This document shows, in pieces, positions 26,430 to 36,935 of a stretch of DNA of 64,000 nt. Position 1 is the stretch's first letter. Each line of letters begins with the position of its first letter. Where the stretch lies: positions 1 to 64,000 of the forward strand of contig JAKEEU010000107.1 of NCBI GenBank assembly GCA_022616415.1, given 5' to 3'. This stretch comes from Candidatus Zhuqueibacterota bacterium. Its GTDB lineage: Bacteria > Zhuqueibacterota > Zhuqueibacteria > Zhuqueibacterales > Zhuqueibacteraceae. A program made the position numbers and the translations under genes. The notes under the pieces were generated by a model. The model did no database searches, had not been told where the DNA came from, and was given only the letters and a program-made list of their open reading frames with translations.

Positions 26430-29048
26430 ATGAAATGCCGGTTTATAAATTTTCTGTTCATAGCGACAGGGCTTCTGTCCTTCGAAACGGCTGCGCAGGG
26501 TGTATCAGAAGCGACTTCTTCTGCGAACGAACCCGTCATCATCATCCCGGGCGCACACTATCGCGCCGGCGGCTTGCACAAATTCTTTTTCGGCTCCGGT
26601 TACCGCAAAGTCTGGACAACGCCAGTCAGAGTCCCCGTGCTTGACCTGAAAAATTTTGCCGGTGGACTCACGCCAACGCGCCGAGGCGGCGGCTTGCAAA
26701 CGCTCAACCTGCGATTCCAAGGCGGCGATGGCCGCGAATATGCCTTTCGCTCGGTGGACAAAGACCCAAGCCGGGCGTTGCCGGAGGAATTGCAAGGCAC
26801 GATTGTCGAAAGCCTCGGCAAGGATCAAATTAGTATTCTCCTGCCTTTTGGCGCTTTGGTGGCAAGCAGGCTCGCAGACCGACTCGGGGTGTTGCATGCG
26901 AAACCGCAGTATTTTGTCATGCCCCGAAATGAAAAGCTGGGAGAACATCTCGAAACTTTTGGCGGCGTCTTAGGGTCGATCGAAGAGCGGCCGGGCAGCG
27001 GATTTGCCGGCTCAAAAAAGATTGAAGGCTCGGAAAAATTTTATAAAGCGCTCGACAGCAGTCCGCAAGAGCGCCTCGATGCACAAGCTTATCTTACCGC
27101 GCGCCTGTTGGATATTCTCATCGGTGACTGGGATCGCCATGCCGATCAATGGAATTGGGCGCGCTTTGCGGAGGGTGATCTCGGCATTTGGAAGCCGATC
27201 CCCAAAGATCGCGACCTGGCGTTTGTCATTTACAACGGCGTGTTCCCGGCGCTGATGGACAAACGCTGGATGATGCGCCACCTCGATGGCTACAATAAAG
27301 ACAAGCCGGACATCATCAGCCTCACTCACAAATCACGTTATCTTGACAATCGACTCCTGAGCAGTCTGGTGTGGAAGGATTGGGAGCCGGTGATTCAATC
27401 GTTTGTTTCGCGGCTGAACGACGCGGCTTTGCAGGAAGCGGTTCACGAGCTTCCACCAGAGGTTTACGATTTAGTTGGCGCGGATTTGATTCGCAAGCTG
27501 CAACAGCGCCGCGGCAGCATAAATGATCTGGCCAGGGCTTTCTACTTGCACTTGGCGCAGGCTGTCGACATTCAAACGACCGACCAACTGGAGCGCGCCG
27601 TGGTAACGCGGCTGCCAAACGGGGATGTTGCCGTCATGATTTATGATGCGAAAGCCGCCAGCAACGGTAGCCAGCAGCCGTTTTACTCGCGCACATTCGC
27701 GCGTAAAGAGACGGATGAGGTACGCCTCTATTTTCTTGGCGGCGATGACGTGGCGGAGATAAGTGGTGAAGGAAGTGGAGGCGTGCGGGTTCGCCTCATT
27801 GGCGGCGAAGGCAATGACCGTCTCGTGGCATCGGCGCCGGTGCAGAATATTTATTTCTACGATTCACCGGATGGCGTACAATATCAAGCTGGCTCTAACA
27901 CCAAAGTCATTCTCGCCGCAAGCTCCCGTGCCCACCAACGGCCGCCGATTGGTTTCTCTGCGCCGACGTTCACTCCGCCTGCCGGCAGAGATAAAAACAC
28001 TTTTCCGGAATTTGATCACAGCTATGTGTGGAAGCCCCTGCCCTACTTTGGTTTTGATCCTGACAACAGCTTCTTCGTCGGTGGCGGGGGTGAGATTACG
28101 CATTATGGCTTTCGCCAATCACCCTATGCCGGCAAGATGAGCTTTGTGGGAAATTTTGCTTTCAAAACCAGTGCGTTTCATATCAATTATACCGGCGATT
28201 TTTACAACCTCATTCCCGGCGCGAGAGTGAAGATCAAAGCCAGCACCGCGGTGCCGGAAGATCGTCCCAACTTCTACGGTTTCGGCAACGACAGCTTTCG
28301 CGATACGGACCTCGAAAGCGCGGATTTCTATCGGGCGCGCAATAATAATGTTCGCCTTCAACCTCACGTTTATGTTTCTTTAGCTTCGGGATTTCAACTG
28401 CTGGGTGGATTTACGTATAACTTTCTCAGCACGGATTTGGATGCAACCTCACTGGTTCGGGAACTTCGACCTTATGGTGTGGACATCGAGCATGAAATCG
28501 GCTTTTCTGCAGGTTTTGAATTTGACACTCGCGACCTCGAGGCCGCGCCCTACAACGGAATTTATTTGACCGGCTTGGCGACGCATTATCCGGAAGTTCT
28601 CGACAATCGAAATGCCTTCACCAAATTTTCATTGCATGGCGCCGTCTACTACTCACCGGTTCGTCCACTGACATTGGCCTTGCGGGGAACCGGCGAAACC
28701 ATCGAGGGCACGTTTCCATATTATGACGCGGCCTATCTCGGCGGCGAAGAAACCTTGCGAGGATTTCGCTTGCGCCGTTTCGCCGGCAACAGCGTACTTT
28801 CCGGCAGCGCCGAGGCGCGGGTGCTAATTAAAAGAATTTTTCTCATCTTCCCGGGCGACTTCGGCATCATTGCGTTTACAGACTTTGGCCGAGCCTGGTT
28901 TAATGACGAGAGTCCCGGCGGTTGGCATAACAGCGCAGGCGGCGGCATTTTTCTCGCGCCACTCTATCGCCAGTTTACGCTTTCATTTACCGCCGCTTCC
29001 TCGGTGGATGGCCTATTGTTAAGCGGCGGCGTGGGTTTTGCGTTTTAA
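26430..29048 (+). CDS. Outer-membrane protein: kinase-like domain plus Omp85 barrel
   Basis: Start placed at 26430 so that a signal peptide (MKCRFINFLFIATGLLSFETAAQG) leads. The N-terminal half includes GGLTPTRRGGGLQT and KDPSRALPEEL, then ILIGDWDRHADQWNW (about residues 230-244) followed by WKPIPKDRDLAF (about 255-266). This D-R-H and D-R-D pairing resembles the catalytic loop and metal site of HipA/Fam20-like atypical kinases. The C-terminal about 350 residues form an Omp85/BamA-like barrel (YLGGEETLRGFRLRRFAG, ending GGVGFAF with terminal Phe). I recall similar regions in Bacteroidota metallophosphoesterase-barrel proteins. The domain would face the periplasm. A paralogue follows 21 nt downstream. 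Confidence 0.75.
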   Translation: MKCRFINFLFIATGLLSFETAAQGVSEATSSANEPVIIIPGAHYRAGGLHKFFFGSGYRKVWTTPVRVPVLDLKNFAGGLTPTRRGGGLQTLNLRFQGGDGREYAFRSVDKDPSRALPEELQGTIVESLGKDQISILLPFGALVASRLADRLGVLHAKPQYFVMPRNEKLGEHLETFGGVLGSIEERPGSGFAGSKKIEGSEKFYKALDSSPQERLDAQAYLTARLLDILIGDWDRHADQWNWARFAEGDLGIWKPIPKDRDLAFVIYNGVFPALMDKRWMMRHLDGYNKDKPDIISLTHKSRYLDNRLLSSLVWKDWEPVIQSFVSRLNDAALQEAVHELPPEVYDLVGADLIRKLQQRRGSINDLARAFYLHLAQAVDIQTTDQLERAVVTRLPNGDVAVMIYDAKAASNGSQQPFYSRTFARKETDEVRLYFLGGDDVAEISGEGSGGVRVRLIGGEGNDRLVASAPVQNIYFYDSPDGVQYQAGSNTKVILAASSRAHQRPPIGFSAPTFTPPAGRDKNTFPEFDHSYVWKPLPYFGFDPDNSFFVGGGGEITHYGFRQSPYAGKMSFVGNFAFKTSAFHINYTGDFYNLIPGARVKIKASTAVPEDRPNFYGFGNDSFRDTDLESADFYRARNNNVRLQPHVYVSLASGFQLLGGFTYNFLSTDLDATSLVRELRPYGVDIEHEIGFSAGFEFDTRDLEAAPYNGIYLTGLATHYPEVLDNRNAFTKFSLHGAVYYSPVRPLTLALRGTGETIEGTFPYYDAAYLGGEETLRGFRLRRFAGNSVLSGSAEARVLIKRIFLIFPGDFGIIAFTDFGRAWFNDESPGGWHNSAGGGIFLAPLYRQFTLSFTAASSVDGLLLSGGVGFAF

Positions 29049-29069
29049 TAAAATGGTCTGAGAGAGGAG

Positions 29070-31123
29070 ATGAACTTGTCATTAAATATTTTTCTGATTT
29101 CATTTATCACCAACTTTGCCTTCATTCTCCTTTGCAGTGCCGGCTTGGCGCAACAAGCTTCCAACGCTTCATCGGAGAAAATAAATCCAAAAACGGAAAT
29201 CCGCATTCCCGGGCCGCGATACAAAGCCGGCGGATTAAAAAAAATTTTCGCCGGCGCGCACTACCGCGATCTTTGGATAACCCCGCTTGAAGTTCCCCTC
29301 CTCGATCTTGGCGCCTATGCCGGCGGCCTCACGCCGGTCAAAGAAGGTGGCGGCGTGCAGACGACGACTTTGCGGTTACAAGCTGCCAACGGCGCCCAGT
29401 ATACTTTCCGCTCGCTGGACAAAGACCCCAGCCGCATCCTGCCGCCGGACTTGCGGGATACGTTCGCCTCCAATGTTCTGCAAGATCAAACCAGCACGGC
29501 CCACCCTTACGCCGCGTTGGCGGTGGCGCCGCTCGCCGAGGCAGTGGGCGTACTGCACGCGACTCCGGAGTTGGTCATCATGCCGGATGACGAAAGGCTG
29601 GGCGAATTTCGCGCCAGTTTTGCCGGCATGCTCGGCTTCATCGAAGAACGTCCGGACGAGGGGCCGGAGGGCCAACCCGGTTTTGCCGAATCGGAAAAGG
29701 TCGTCGGTACCGAAAAGCTTTTTGAGAGGATCGAGGAAGAATGCAACAACTACGTTGATCCCAAAACTTTCTTGAAAGCTCGCCTGCTCGATATTTTCGT
29801 TTGTATCTCTTGGGCGGCAATGACAAAGTCGTGGTCAGCGGCAAGGTTGACAAGAGCATCTTGGTGCGCCTCATTGGCGGCAGCGGCAAGGATGAGATTA
29901 TCGACGACTCAAAAGTAAATGGCGCTTTTCTTGACTTCATTCCCATCTTTCCGAATGCGGCGAAAAAAACCTTAATTTACGATACGGCAGCCGGCGCCAA
30001 AGTTATTGCCGGCCCGAGCAGCGTGCTCAAGACCGGCAAAGTCGATTCCGTAGTGAATTTCCATGAGAATCAACCGGTGCTGCGAGATTACGGCTATCTG
30101 ACCGTGCCATTGCCTTATCTGTCCATCGATGCGGACAACGGTTTGTTTTTGGGGATCGGCGTGACGCGCTACTACTACGGTTTTCGCAAGCAACCCTTTG
30201 CGTTTAAACATTCGCTGCGCGGCAATTATGCTTTCAAAACCGGCCAATATAAGATTCACTACCTGGGCGAATATATTCTGGCAACCAATCGCTTTCGTTT
30301 CAGCCTCGAGGGAGACGCTTGGGTGCCTCGCGAAGTGCGCAACTTTTATGGCTTCGGCAATCGTTCAACGCGCCACGCCGAGCGCGAACGGGCCGATTTT
30401 TACCGCGTCCGCTCCGTGGAATATATGGCCAAGCCGGCGTTTCACTACAATGCCGCCGCCAAATTTCAGCTTTCGCTCGGCGGCGCCGTCAAACATTTCG
30501 ACACCGAGTTTGACGCTGACACAACTTTTACTCGCATCACCCGGCCTTATGGCGTGGAAGTGCCGACTTCGCTCGAGCTCGATGCAGGGTTGAAGCTCGA
30601 TCAGCGCGACCATCCCGTTTCTGCCCAAAAGGGTTTTTACCTCACGGCTAATCTTTCACACTTTCCTCGGGTATTCAACAACCAAAGCGCATTTACCAAG
30701 GGCTGCATCGATGGGCGGATTTATTTTACGCCGATTCGCGGCGTGACTTTGGCGTTGCAGAGCATGGCGCAAAAAGTTTGGGGGCCGTTTCCCTACTATG
30801 AAGCCGCATTTCTTGGCGGGCGTGAATCACTGCGTGGATTCCGCCGCTTCCGTTTTGCCGGCGATGCGGCGTTAAGCGGCCGCGCCGAGATGCGGGTGAA
30901 ATTTTTCCGCGCCAAAGTGATCGTGCCAACCAGCTTTGGGATTTTATTGTTTGGCGATACCGGGCGCGTATGGCTCAAAAACGAAAGCCCCGGCAATTGG
31001 CACACGGCTTTCGGCGGCGGTTTGTGGATTGCGCCATTTCGCCGCCGCGCCACGTTTTCCATCAGCGCCGCAAATTCGCCGGAGGGCCTCCGCCTCAATG
31101 CCGGCGGCGGGTTTGCGTTTTAA
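29070..31123 (+). pseudogene. Paralogous kinase-like/Omp85 gene with core deletion
   Basis: The first frame (29070 on) gives a signal peptide, GGLKKIFAGAHYRDLWITP, SLDKDPSRILPPDLRDTF and stays homologous up to KARLLDIF near 29797. It then shifts: the next frame, open to 31123, resumes at RLYLLGGNDKVV and continues through an intact Omp85 barrel (FLGGRESLRGFRRFRFAG, ending GGGFAF). Aligned to the upstream gene, about 200 codons are missing, precisely those holding the GDWDRH and KDRD motifs. A barrel-only protein could still start at ATG 29801 but would lack a signal peptide. Treated as a pseudogene pending read-level confirmation. Confidence 0.8.
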
Positions 31124-31145
31124 AAGATGAATGCTTGCAGCCAGC

Positions 31146-31286
31146 TCATGGCCGGCTTCGCTCCTGGGCGCCATACGCCGCATCGAGGTAAATCTGAACG
31201 CCGAAGAAGGAGCCAATCAGCGTCCAGATTCCCAACAGCATAAGCCAGGTGATGAAGCGCTCGCGGCCTGAGCCGGATTCATTCAT
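31146..31286 (-). pseudogene. Short ORF resembling a histidine-kinase N-terminus
   Basis: ATG 31286 with GAGAGG about 10 nt upstream gives 46 residues: RERFITWLMLLGIWTLIGSF and VQIYLDAAYGAQ, then a stop. The membrane helix and the following Tyr-rich stretch resemble the first segment of LytS-type sensor kinases. Only that segment is present, so it is a truncated gene or a small membrane protein. Confidence 0.35.
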
Positions 31287-31349
31287 ACGCCGCGCGCCTC
31301 TCGTCAAAGTCGATTCTAAACGTTTTTGTTGGCATAGTCAGGAATTATA

Positions 31350-31466
31350 TTAGCGCCTTTCTTCTTTAAAAATTGGGCGCGATGTACGTAAGTCTCGAAG
31401 AAAAAAAATGCAAAGCAGGACGAAGCCAATCCAGGTGGCGATTTTCTTGAGCATTGTTTTGTTCAT
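31350..31466 (-). CDS. Possible 38-residue membrane peptide
   Basis: ATG 31466 is preceded by AGGGAG at 8 nt. The peptide has a hydrophobic helix (ATWIGFVLLCIFFL) between basic ends (MNKTMLKK; RDLRTSRPIFKEERR). It could be a genuine small membrane protein or a gene fragment. It lies upstream of the truncated kinase-like ORF in the same orientation. Confidence 0.35.
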   Translation of the reverse strand: MNKTMLKKIATWIGFVLLCIFFLRDLRTSRPIFKEERR

Positions 31467-31991
31467 CTGACATTCTCCCTGGTTTGAGGTGATATTCCAT
31501 TTCATGAATTCGAAGCTCGAAGCCTCGGTATTGTCCACTCAGCCAAGCGCGTCAATTCATTAGTACACGGTTGCTTTTTGACGGCTCGACCATTCAAATA
31601 TATAACCCGAATGGCGGATATTCAATAGTCGTGGGATAACCTTATCGAATCTGGTGATAAACGCATAAACTGGTGGGATAAAATTGAGCTAGGGTCGATA
31701 TCGCCCGCATTATTCAAGCCGAACCTCCTTGATCTCGATCCAGACAAGCGTCGGCTTTGAGCGAGTGCGAACGTTCAAGCGCCATGGCAATGAACTTATA
31801 TTTAGACGATTGCGGACGGAAAAACGGGTGAAAGCGTGATTCATTTATTGGACGAGCCGGCCACTTGGGATAATGCCCGATAAAACGGCTGAGAACTATG
31901 GCAACCTTTTGCCCTGGCCGTTTGTCTCATTTGTTAATAGTGCCGTGTTCAAATTGCCAATGATTCGCTAATCACCTCGGAGGAAAACAAC
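31467..31991. other. Gene-free stretch before first permease
   Basis: About 520 nt without a supported gene on either strand. I see no clear promoter, repeat or RNA. The end carries CGGAGG, the ribosome binding site of the permease gene at 31992. It may contain decayed coding sequence that I cannot place. Confidence 0.4.
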
Positions 31992-34373
31992 GTGCTCAAG
32001 AACTACCTCAAGATCGCGATCAGAAATCTGACCAAAAACAAAGTCTATTCCTTTCTAAATATTTCCGGACTGGCAGTCGGCATGGCCGGGGTGATCATCA
32101 TCACCTTGTACGTGCGGGACGAGCTGAGTTATGACCGCTACCACAAAAATGCGGGCAGAATTTATCGAGTTGCCATCTCGACCGAGGCGGCTGAAATGCC
32201 GAGCTGGATTGGCACGCCGGCGCCACTGGGCCCGGCTTTCAAACAGAAATTTCCGGAAATCGAGGCGTGCATCCGCATCGATCCCGTCGCTTTCAAACGC
32301 AAGAGTCTATTCACGCTTCAGGACCAAAGCTTTTATGAAGACGGGTTCGTCCTCGCCGATCCGAATTTGTTTGAAGTGTTCGACTTCAAGCTATTGCGCG
32401 GTGATCCCTCAACCGCGCTTCGTAATCCAACCAACCTGGTAATCTCGCAATCAAAGGCTGAAAAATATTTCGGCGCCGAAGATCCTATCGGCAAAACGCT
32501 CACCTATGATGGAAGAACCGATTTCACTGTCAGCGGCGTGATGGAAGATGTTCCCGCCAATTCACATTTCATTTTTGACATGGTGGGGTCGTATGAATAT
32601 CTCAATGAGTTCTATGAGTTTGACGTCATGAGCCAATGGGGCATGCACAATTTTTACACCTACGTTTTGCTGCGCGAGCACACCGAGGTCGCGGCGCTTG
32701 AAGCCAAGAGCGCGCCTTTTCTGGCTGAATTGAAAAACGAGCCGGCGACCAGCGTTTATTTGCAGCCGATAACGGATATTCATCTCCGCTCGAAAATTAC
32801 CCGCGACCCGACGCATCTCGGCGACCTCACAAGCCTCTATCTCTACGCCGTCATTGCCGTGGTGATCATGCTGATCGCCTGCATCAACTTCATGAACCTG
32901 TACACCGCCAATTCCGAGATGCGTGCGAAAGAGATCGGCATGCGCAAGGTGCTCGGCGCGTATCGCCGGCAACTGGTGCTGCAGTTTCTCAGCGAGTCAT
33001 TCGTATTCGCCATTCTGGCCTTGCCGTTTGCCATTCTTTTGGCCGAGCTGGCCCTGCCGCAATTCAATCTCATTGCGGGAAAAGCTTTGGACATTTCGTA
33101 TGGCCAAAATCTTTGGTTGTTCGCCGGATTGTTTTTTCTGACGGCGCTGGTGGGATTGGCGGCGGGCAGCTATCCCGCCGCGTTCATGTCCGCGCTCCAG
33201 CCGGTGAAGATGCTGCGCCGGAAATTGGCCGCCGGCAGCAGCGGCAAAAAAGGGTTTGCCTTCAGAAATGTTCTGGTGATTTTCCAGTTTGTCGCTTCCA
33301 TCGTGCTCATCGCCGGCGCGCTGATCATCAATGGCCAGATGCAATTTATTCGCAGCAAGAAATTGGGATACGAGCGCGAGAATATCGTCAACGTGCCGAT
33401 TTATAGCACGGAAACGCGCGAGCGCTACGAGACGTTTCGCAATGAAATCCTGCGCAATCCGAAGATCGTCGATGCCACCGCCACTTCTTTCACGCCGAGC
33501 GTCGAGCGCTGGCGGGAGGGATTGTATTTCGAGGGGCGCAAAGATACCGACGAGCACAGTTTCTTTCGCATCTCCGGCGATTTCAATTTCGTCGAGCTGT
33601 TCGGTCTGGAGCTGGTCGCCGGCCGTGCTTTCGACCGAACCATTCCGACCGATCTCAACGACGCTTATCTGTTGAATGAGACCGCGGCGCGTGCCATCGG
33701 CTGGGCGCCGGAGGAAGCCCTTGGCAAAGCGTTTGGCAATCGCGGCGGCAAAGTGATCGGCGTCGTCAAAGATTTCAACTTTCGGTCGCTGCGCCGCGAC
33801 ATGCACCCACTGGCGATCAATGTCATGCCGCGAATGTTTCAATACATCTCGATAAAAATCCGGCCCGGTGAAATTCCGAGCACGATCAGCTTTCTCGAAA
33901 GCGCGTGGAGCAAGGTCAATCCCGGTTTCCCGTTTGAATACTATTTCTACGATACCGAGTTCGACAAGCTCTACAAATCCGATGAAAGATTGCAAACCGT
34001 GTTCGGCTATTTTTCTTTTCTGGCGATTTTTATCGCCTGTTTGGGACTGTTCGGGCTTTCGCTGTTCACCGCGCAGCGGCGAACCATAGAGATCGGCATC
34101 CGGAAAGTGCTCGGCGCTTCCGTCGCCGGTATCATCGGTTTGTTGTTGCAAGGCCTGCTGAAACTGGTGCTCCTCGCCTCGCTGTTCGCCTGGCCGGTGG
34201 CGTATTTTTCCATGCAATCCTGGCTGCGCGATTTCGCCTATCGCATCGACATCGGCTGGTGGACTTTTCTTTTGGCGACCGTGATGACGCTGGTGATCGC
34301 CATTCTGACTGTCGGCTATCAAGCCGTTCGCGCCGCGCTGGCAAATCCGATTGAAGCGCTGCGCTATGAGTAG
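31992..34373 (+). CDS. MacB/FtsX-type ABC permease, paralogue 1
   Basis: GTG start with CGGAGG 8 nt upstream. 793 residues: N-terminal NYLKIAIRNLTKNKVYSFLN and first helix (about 22-44), a MacB-PCD periplasmic region, an FtsX core with three helices (about 285-400; ARAKEIGMRKVLGA-type coupling segment), a second periplasmic region (VVAGRAF..., VIGVVKDFNF) and a terminal FtsX core (QRRTIEIGIRKVLGASVAGI), ending NPIEALRYE. These 'double FtsX' proteins are the membrane half of mechanotransmission ABC machines that move lipoproteins, peptides or toxins across the envelope. No ATPase or HlyD-type adaptor gene is in the window, so the partner must be elsewhere. Confidence 0.88.
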   Translation: MLKNYLKIAIRNLTKNKVYSFLNISGLAVGMAGVIIITLYVRDELSYDRYHKNAGRIYRVAISTEAAEMPSWIGTPAPLGPAFKQKFPEIEACIRIDPVAFKRKSLFTLQDQSFYEDGFVLADPNLFEVFDFKLLRGDPSTALRNPTNLVISQSKAEKYFGAEDPIGKTLTYDGRTDFTVSGVMEDVPANSHFIFDMVGSYEYLNEFYEFDVMSQWGMHNFYTYVLLREHTEVAALEAKSAPFLAELKNEPATSVYLQPITDIHLRSKITRDPTHLGDLTSLYLYAVIAVVIMLIACINFMNLYTANSEMRAKEIGMRKVLGAYRRQLVLQFLSESFVFAILALPFAILLAELALPQFNLIAGKALDISYGQNLWLFAGLFFLTALVGLAAGSYPAAFMSALQPVKMLRRKLAAGSSGKKGFAFRNVLVIFQFVASIVLIAGALIINGQMQFIRSKKLGYERENIVNVPIYSTETRERYETFRNEILRNPKIVDATATSFTPSVERWREGLYFEGRKDTDEHSFFRISGDFNFVELFGLELVAGRAFDRTIPTDLNDAYLLNETAARAIGWAPEEALGKAFGNRGGKVIGVVKDFNFRSLRRDMHPLAINVMPRMFQYISIKIRPGEIPSTISFLESAWSKVNPGFPFEYYFYDTEFDKLYKSDERLQTVFGYFSFLAIFIACLGLFGLSLFTAQRRTIEIGIRKVLGASVAGIIGLLLQGLLKLVLLASLFAWPVAYFSMQSWLRDFAYRIDIGWWTFLLATVMTLVIAILTVGYQAVRAALANPIEALRYE

Positions 34374-34377
34374 TAAG

Positions 34378-34426
34378 ACGTAAAGCGTAATCCGTAAATC
34401 ACGTATTAAGTTTTACGCCTTACGCC
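34378..34426. repeat. Seven in-register heptamers
   Basis: Units ACGTAAA, GCGTAAT, CCGTAAA, then TCACGTA, TTAAGTT, then TTACGCC twice. The forward NCGTAAN units and reverse TTACGNN units make the array palindromic. It begins 4 nt after the permease stop and ends just before the next gene's GAGGAG. Confidence 0.8.
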
Positions 34427-34440
34427 TTGAGGAGAATGTC

Positions 34441-36840
34441 ATGCTCAAAAACTACCTCACCATCGCATTTCGAAATTTTCGCAGGCACAAATCGTTCTCG
34501 CTGATCAATCTCGCCGGCTTGGCGGTTGGGATGGCGTGCTTCATTTTGATGATGCTCTACGTGCAATACGAATTGAGCTTCGACCGCTATCACGAAAACG
34601 CCGAACGGATTTATCGCGTGGTTGTGCATCAGCCAGGAAGTGGTTATCAAGGCTGCGACCACTATGCGGTGACGCAGGCGCTGCTCGGGTCGACATTGAA
34701 AGCGGAATATCCGGAAGTGCGAGCCGCGGTTACGCTCGATGACTGGAACGATGTGCTCATTAGCGTTGGCGAGAAAAACTTTTTTGAAGACGGGCTGATT
34801 TGGGCGAACGCCGATCTCTTCAAGATGTTCACGTTTCCATTAGTGCGCGGCGATCCGGCCGCCGCATTGGCCGAGCCGTTTTCGCTCGTGCTCTCGGAAG
34901 AATTTGCTCGCAAATTTTTCGGCGAGGACGATCCCATCGGCAAGACCGTCACCTTGGGGGAAAAGCACGATCTGAAAGTCACCGGCGTGATGCTGAACGT
35001 GCCGGAAAATTCTCATTTTACTTTCAACATGGCTGCTTCTCTCGCCACGCTGCAGCAGACCGATCTTTACAGCAAGGAACATTTTCAAGGCTGGGGCAAC
35101 AACTCGTTTTACACCTACATTCTCGTCCATCCCGAATTTAATCCCAAGGCGTTCGAGGCCAAGCTGGCCGAAGTCGTCAAAAAATATCACACCGAATCAT
35201 GGCGGAATAACGAAAAGCCGAATCGTTACTACTTGCAGGCGCTCACCGATATTCATCTCCGTTCACAAATCAATTTCGACATCGGACAAAACGGCGATAT
35301 TCGCCATATCTATCTGCTCTCCGGCCTGGCTTTTCTCATCCTCATCATTGCGTGCATCAACTACGTCAATCTCACCACAGCGCGCGCCGCGATGCGGGCG
35401 AAGGAAGTCGGCATGCGCAAGGTGGTCGGCGCCATTCGCGGCCGGCTTATCCGCCAGTTCGTCGGCGAATCTCTGTTGCTCACCGCATTGGCTGTGGCTA
35501 TGGCGCTGCTCATCGTCGCCGGTTTGCTGCCGGCATTTTCGCAAATCGTCGAACGGGAAATCAGTTTTAATTTTCTCGGTCAGACAAAAATTTTTGGCGG
35601 ATTGCTGGCCGTCATTGCGGTGGTCGGTATGATCGCCGGAGGTTATCCGGCATTTTACTTGGCGCGCTTTGAACCCGCGCGGGTGCTCAAAGGCGAGCAA
35701 AGCGAGCGCAACCGCTCGAACATGCGCAGCGCTCTCGTCGTTTTTCAGTTCGCCGCCTCGGTCGGGCTGATTTTGTGCGCCGCTACCATTCAACAGCAAA
35801 TGCGTTACATCAAAAACAAGAAACTCGGCTATAACCGCGAGCAAGTGCTGGTGATGCGCTTGCGCGATGCCGAGGCACGAAAGCAGCTCGCTCTCATCAA
35901 ACGCGAGCTGCTGCAAAATCCGCAATTTGTCAAGATAGCGGCTTCCGGCAGTCTGCCCACCAACATCAATTCCCGAAGCGGCCTCGGCTGGACGCAGCAG
36001 GAGGGAGGCGACATGCTGAAGGCTTACAACACTTTTGTCGATCACGATTTTCTCGACGTTTTCGAGATCGCATTGGCGGAGGGCCGAAATTTTTCCCGCG
36101 AGCTGGCGACGGATTCAACGCAGGCGTTCATCATCAACGAGAAGCTGCGCCACGCCTTCGGCTGGGAATCGGGAGTCGGGCAGCCGTTCGGCCGCGGCGA
36201 TAAACCCAACGGCAGCGTGATCGGCGTGATGAAAGATTTTCATATCCACTCGTTACGGCAGGAAATCCATCCGCTCTTTCTGCAAATTGGCGAGAGCAGA
36301 TTTCTGTCAAACCTGTCGGCGCGCATCCGAACCAGCGACATTTCCGCGGCCATCGAGCATGCGCGCAAAATATGGCAGAAGCATTCGCTTAAATATCCTT
36401 TCGAATATTTTTTCCTCGATGATGAATTTGACCGAATGTACAAAGCCGAGCAGAGTTTGGGCGAAATTTTTGGCTACTTCATGTTACTGGCTATCTTCAT
36501 TGCCAGTCTCGGGCTGTTCGGCCTAGCCTCTTATGCCGCCGCACGGCGCACTAAAGAAATCGGCGTCCGCAAAGTGCTCGGCGCCACCATGTCGCAACTG
36601 CTCGTACTGCTCTCGACGGATTTCACCAAGCTGGTGCTCTTGGCCAATCTCTTCGCTTGGCCGGTCGCGTGGTACGCAATGAATCAATGGCTCCAAGGTT
36701 TTGCCTATCGCGTTTCCATGGGATTGCCGGTGTTTTTGCTTTCTGCAATTGCCGCGCTACTGATTACATTGATCACCGTGAGTTTCCAAACGGTGAAGGC
36801 CGCGCTGGCGAATCCGGTGGAAGCGTTGAGGTATGAATAG
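34441..36840 (+). CDS. MacB/FtsX-type ABC permease, paralogue 2
   Basis: GAGGAGA precedes the ATG. 799 residues with the same plan as the gene upstream: NYLTIAFRNFRRHKSFSLIN and helix 1, periplasmic MacB-PCD part, central FtsX core (RAKEVGMRKVVGAIRG, helices about 295-405), second periplasmic part (ALAEGRNF, VIGVMKDFHI) and the last core (ARRTKEIGVRKVLGATMSQL), ending NPVEALRYE. Sixty-seven nt separate it from paralogue 1, with only a heptamer array between, so co-transcription is likely. The periplasmic domains differ clearly from paralogue 1, suggesting different cargo or partners rather than recent duplication. Confidence 0.9.
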   Translation: MLKNYLTIAFRNFRRHKSFSLINLAGLAVGMACFILMMLYVQYELSFDRYHENAERIYRVVVHQPGSGYQGCDHYAVTQALLGSTLKAEYPEVRAAVTLDDWNDVLISVGEKNFFEDGLIWANADLFKMFTFPLVRGDPAAALAEPFSLVLSEEFARKFFGEDDPIGKTVTLGEKHDLKVTGVMLNVPENSHFTFNMAASLATLQQTDLYSKEHFQGWGNNSFYTYILVHPEFNPKAFEAKLAEVVKKYHTESWRNNEKPNRYYLQALTDIHLRSQINFDIGQNGDIRHIYLLSGLAFLILIIACINYVNLTTARAAMRAKEVGMRKVVGAIRGRLIRQFVGESLLLTALAVAMALLIVAGLLPAFSQIVEREISFNFLGQTKIFGGLLAVIAVVGMIAGGYPAFYLARFEPARVLKGEQSERNRSNMRSALVVFQFAASVGLILCAATIQQQMRYIKNKKLGYNREQVLVMRLRDAEARKQLALIKRELLQNPQFVKIAASGSLPTNINSRSGLGWTQQEGGDMLKAYNTFVDHDFLDVFEIALAEGRNFSRELATDSTQAFIINEKLRHAFGWESGVGQPFGRGDKPNGSVIGVMKDFHIHSLRQEIHPLFLQIGESRFLSNLSARIRTSDISAAIEHARKIWQKHSLKYPFEYFFLDDEFDRMYKAEQSLGEIFGYFMLLAIFIASLGLFGLASYAAARRTKEIGVRKVLGATMSQLLVLLSTDFTKLVLLANLFAWPVAWYAMNQWLQGFAYRVSMGLPVFLLSAIAALLITLITVSFQTVKAALANPVEALRYE

Positions 36841-36935
36841 GAAAATCAGATCCCGAACAGTTGGATGAAGGCTGTGAAGTAAGAATGTAACAAGTAGAAG
36901 GCGTTGCTCTTCGTGTTCTATTTGCCTAAGTTACG

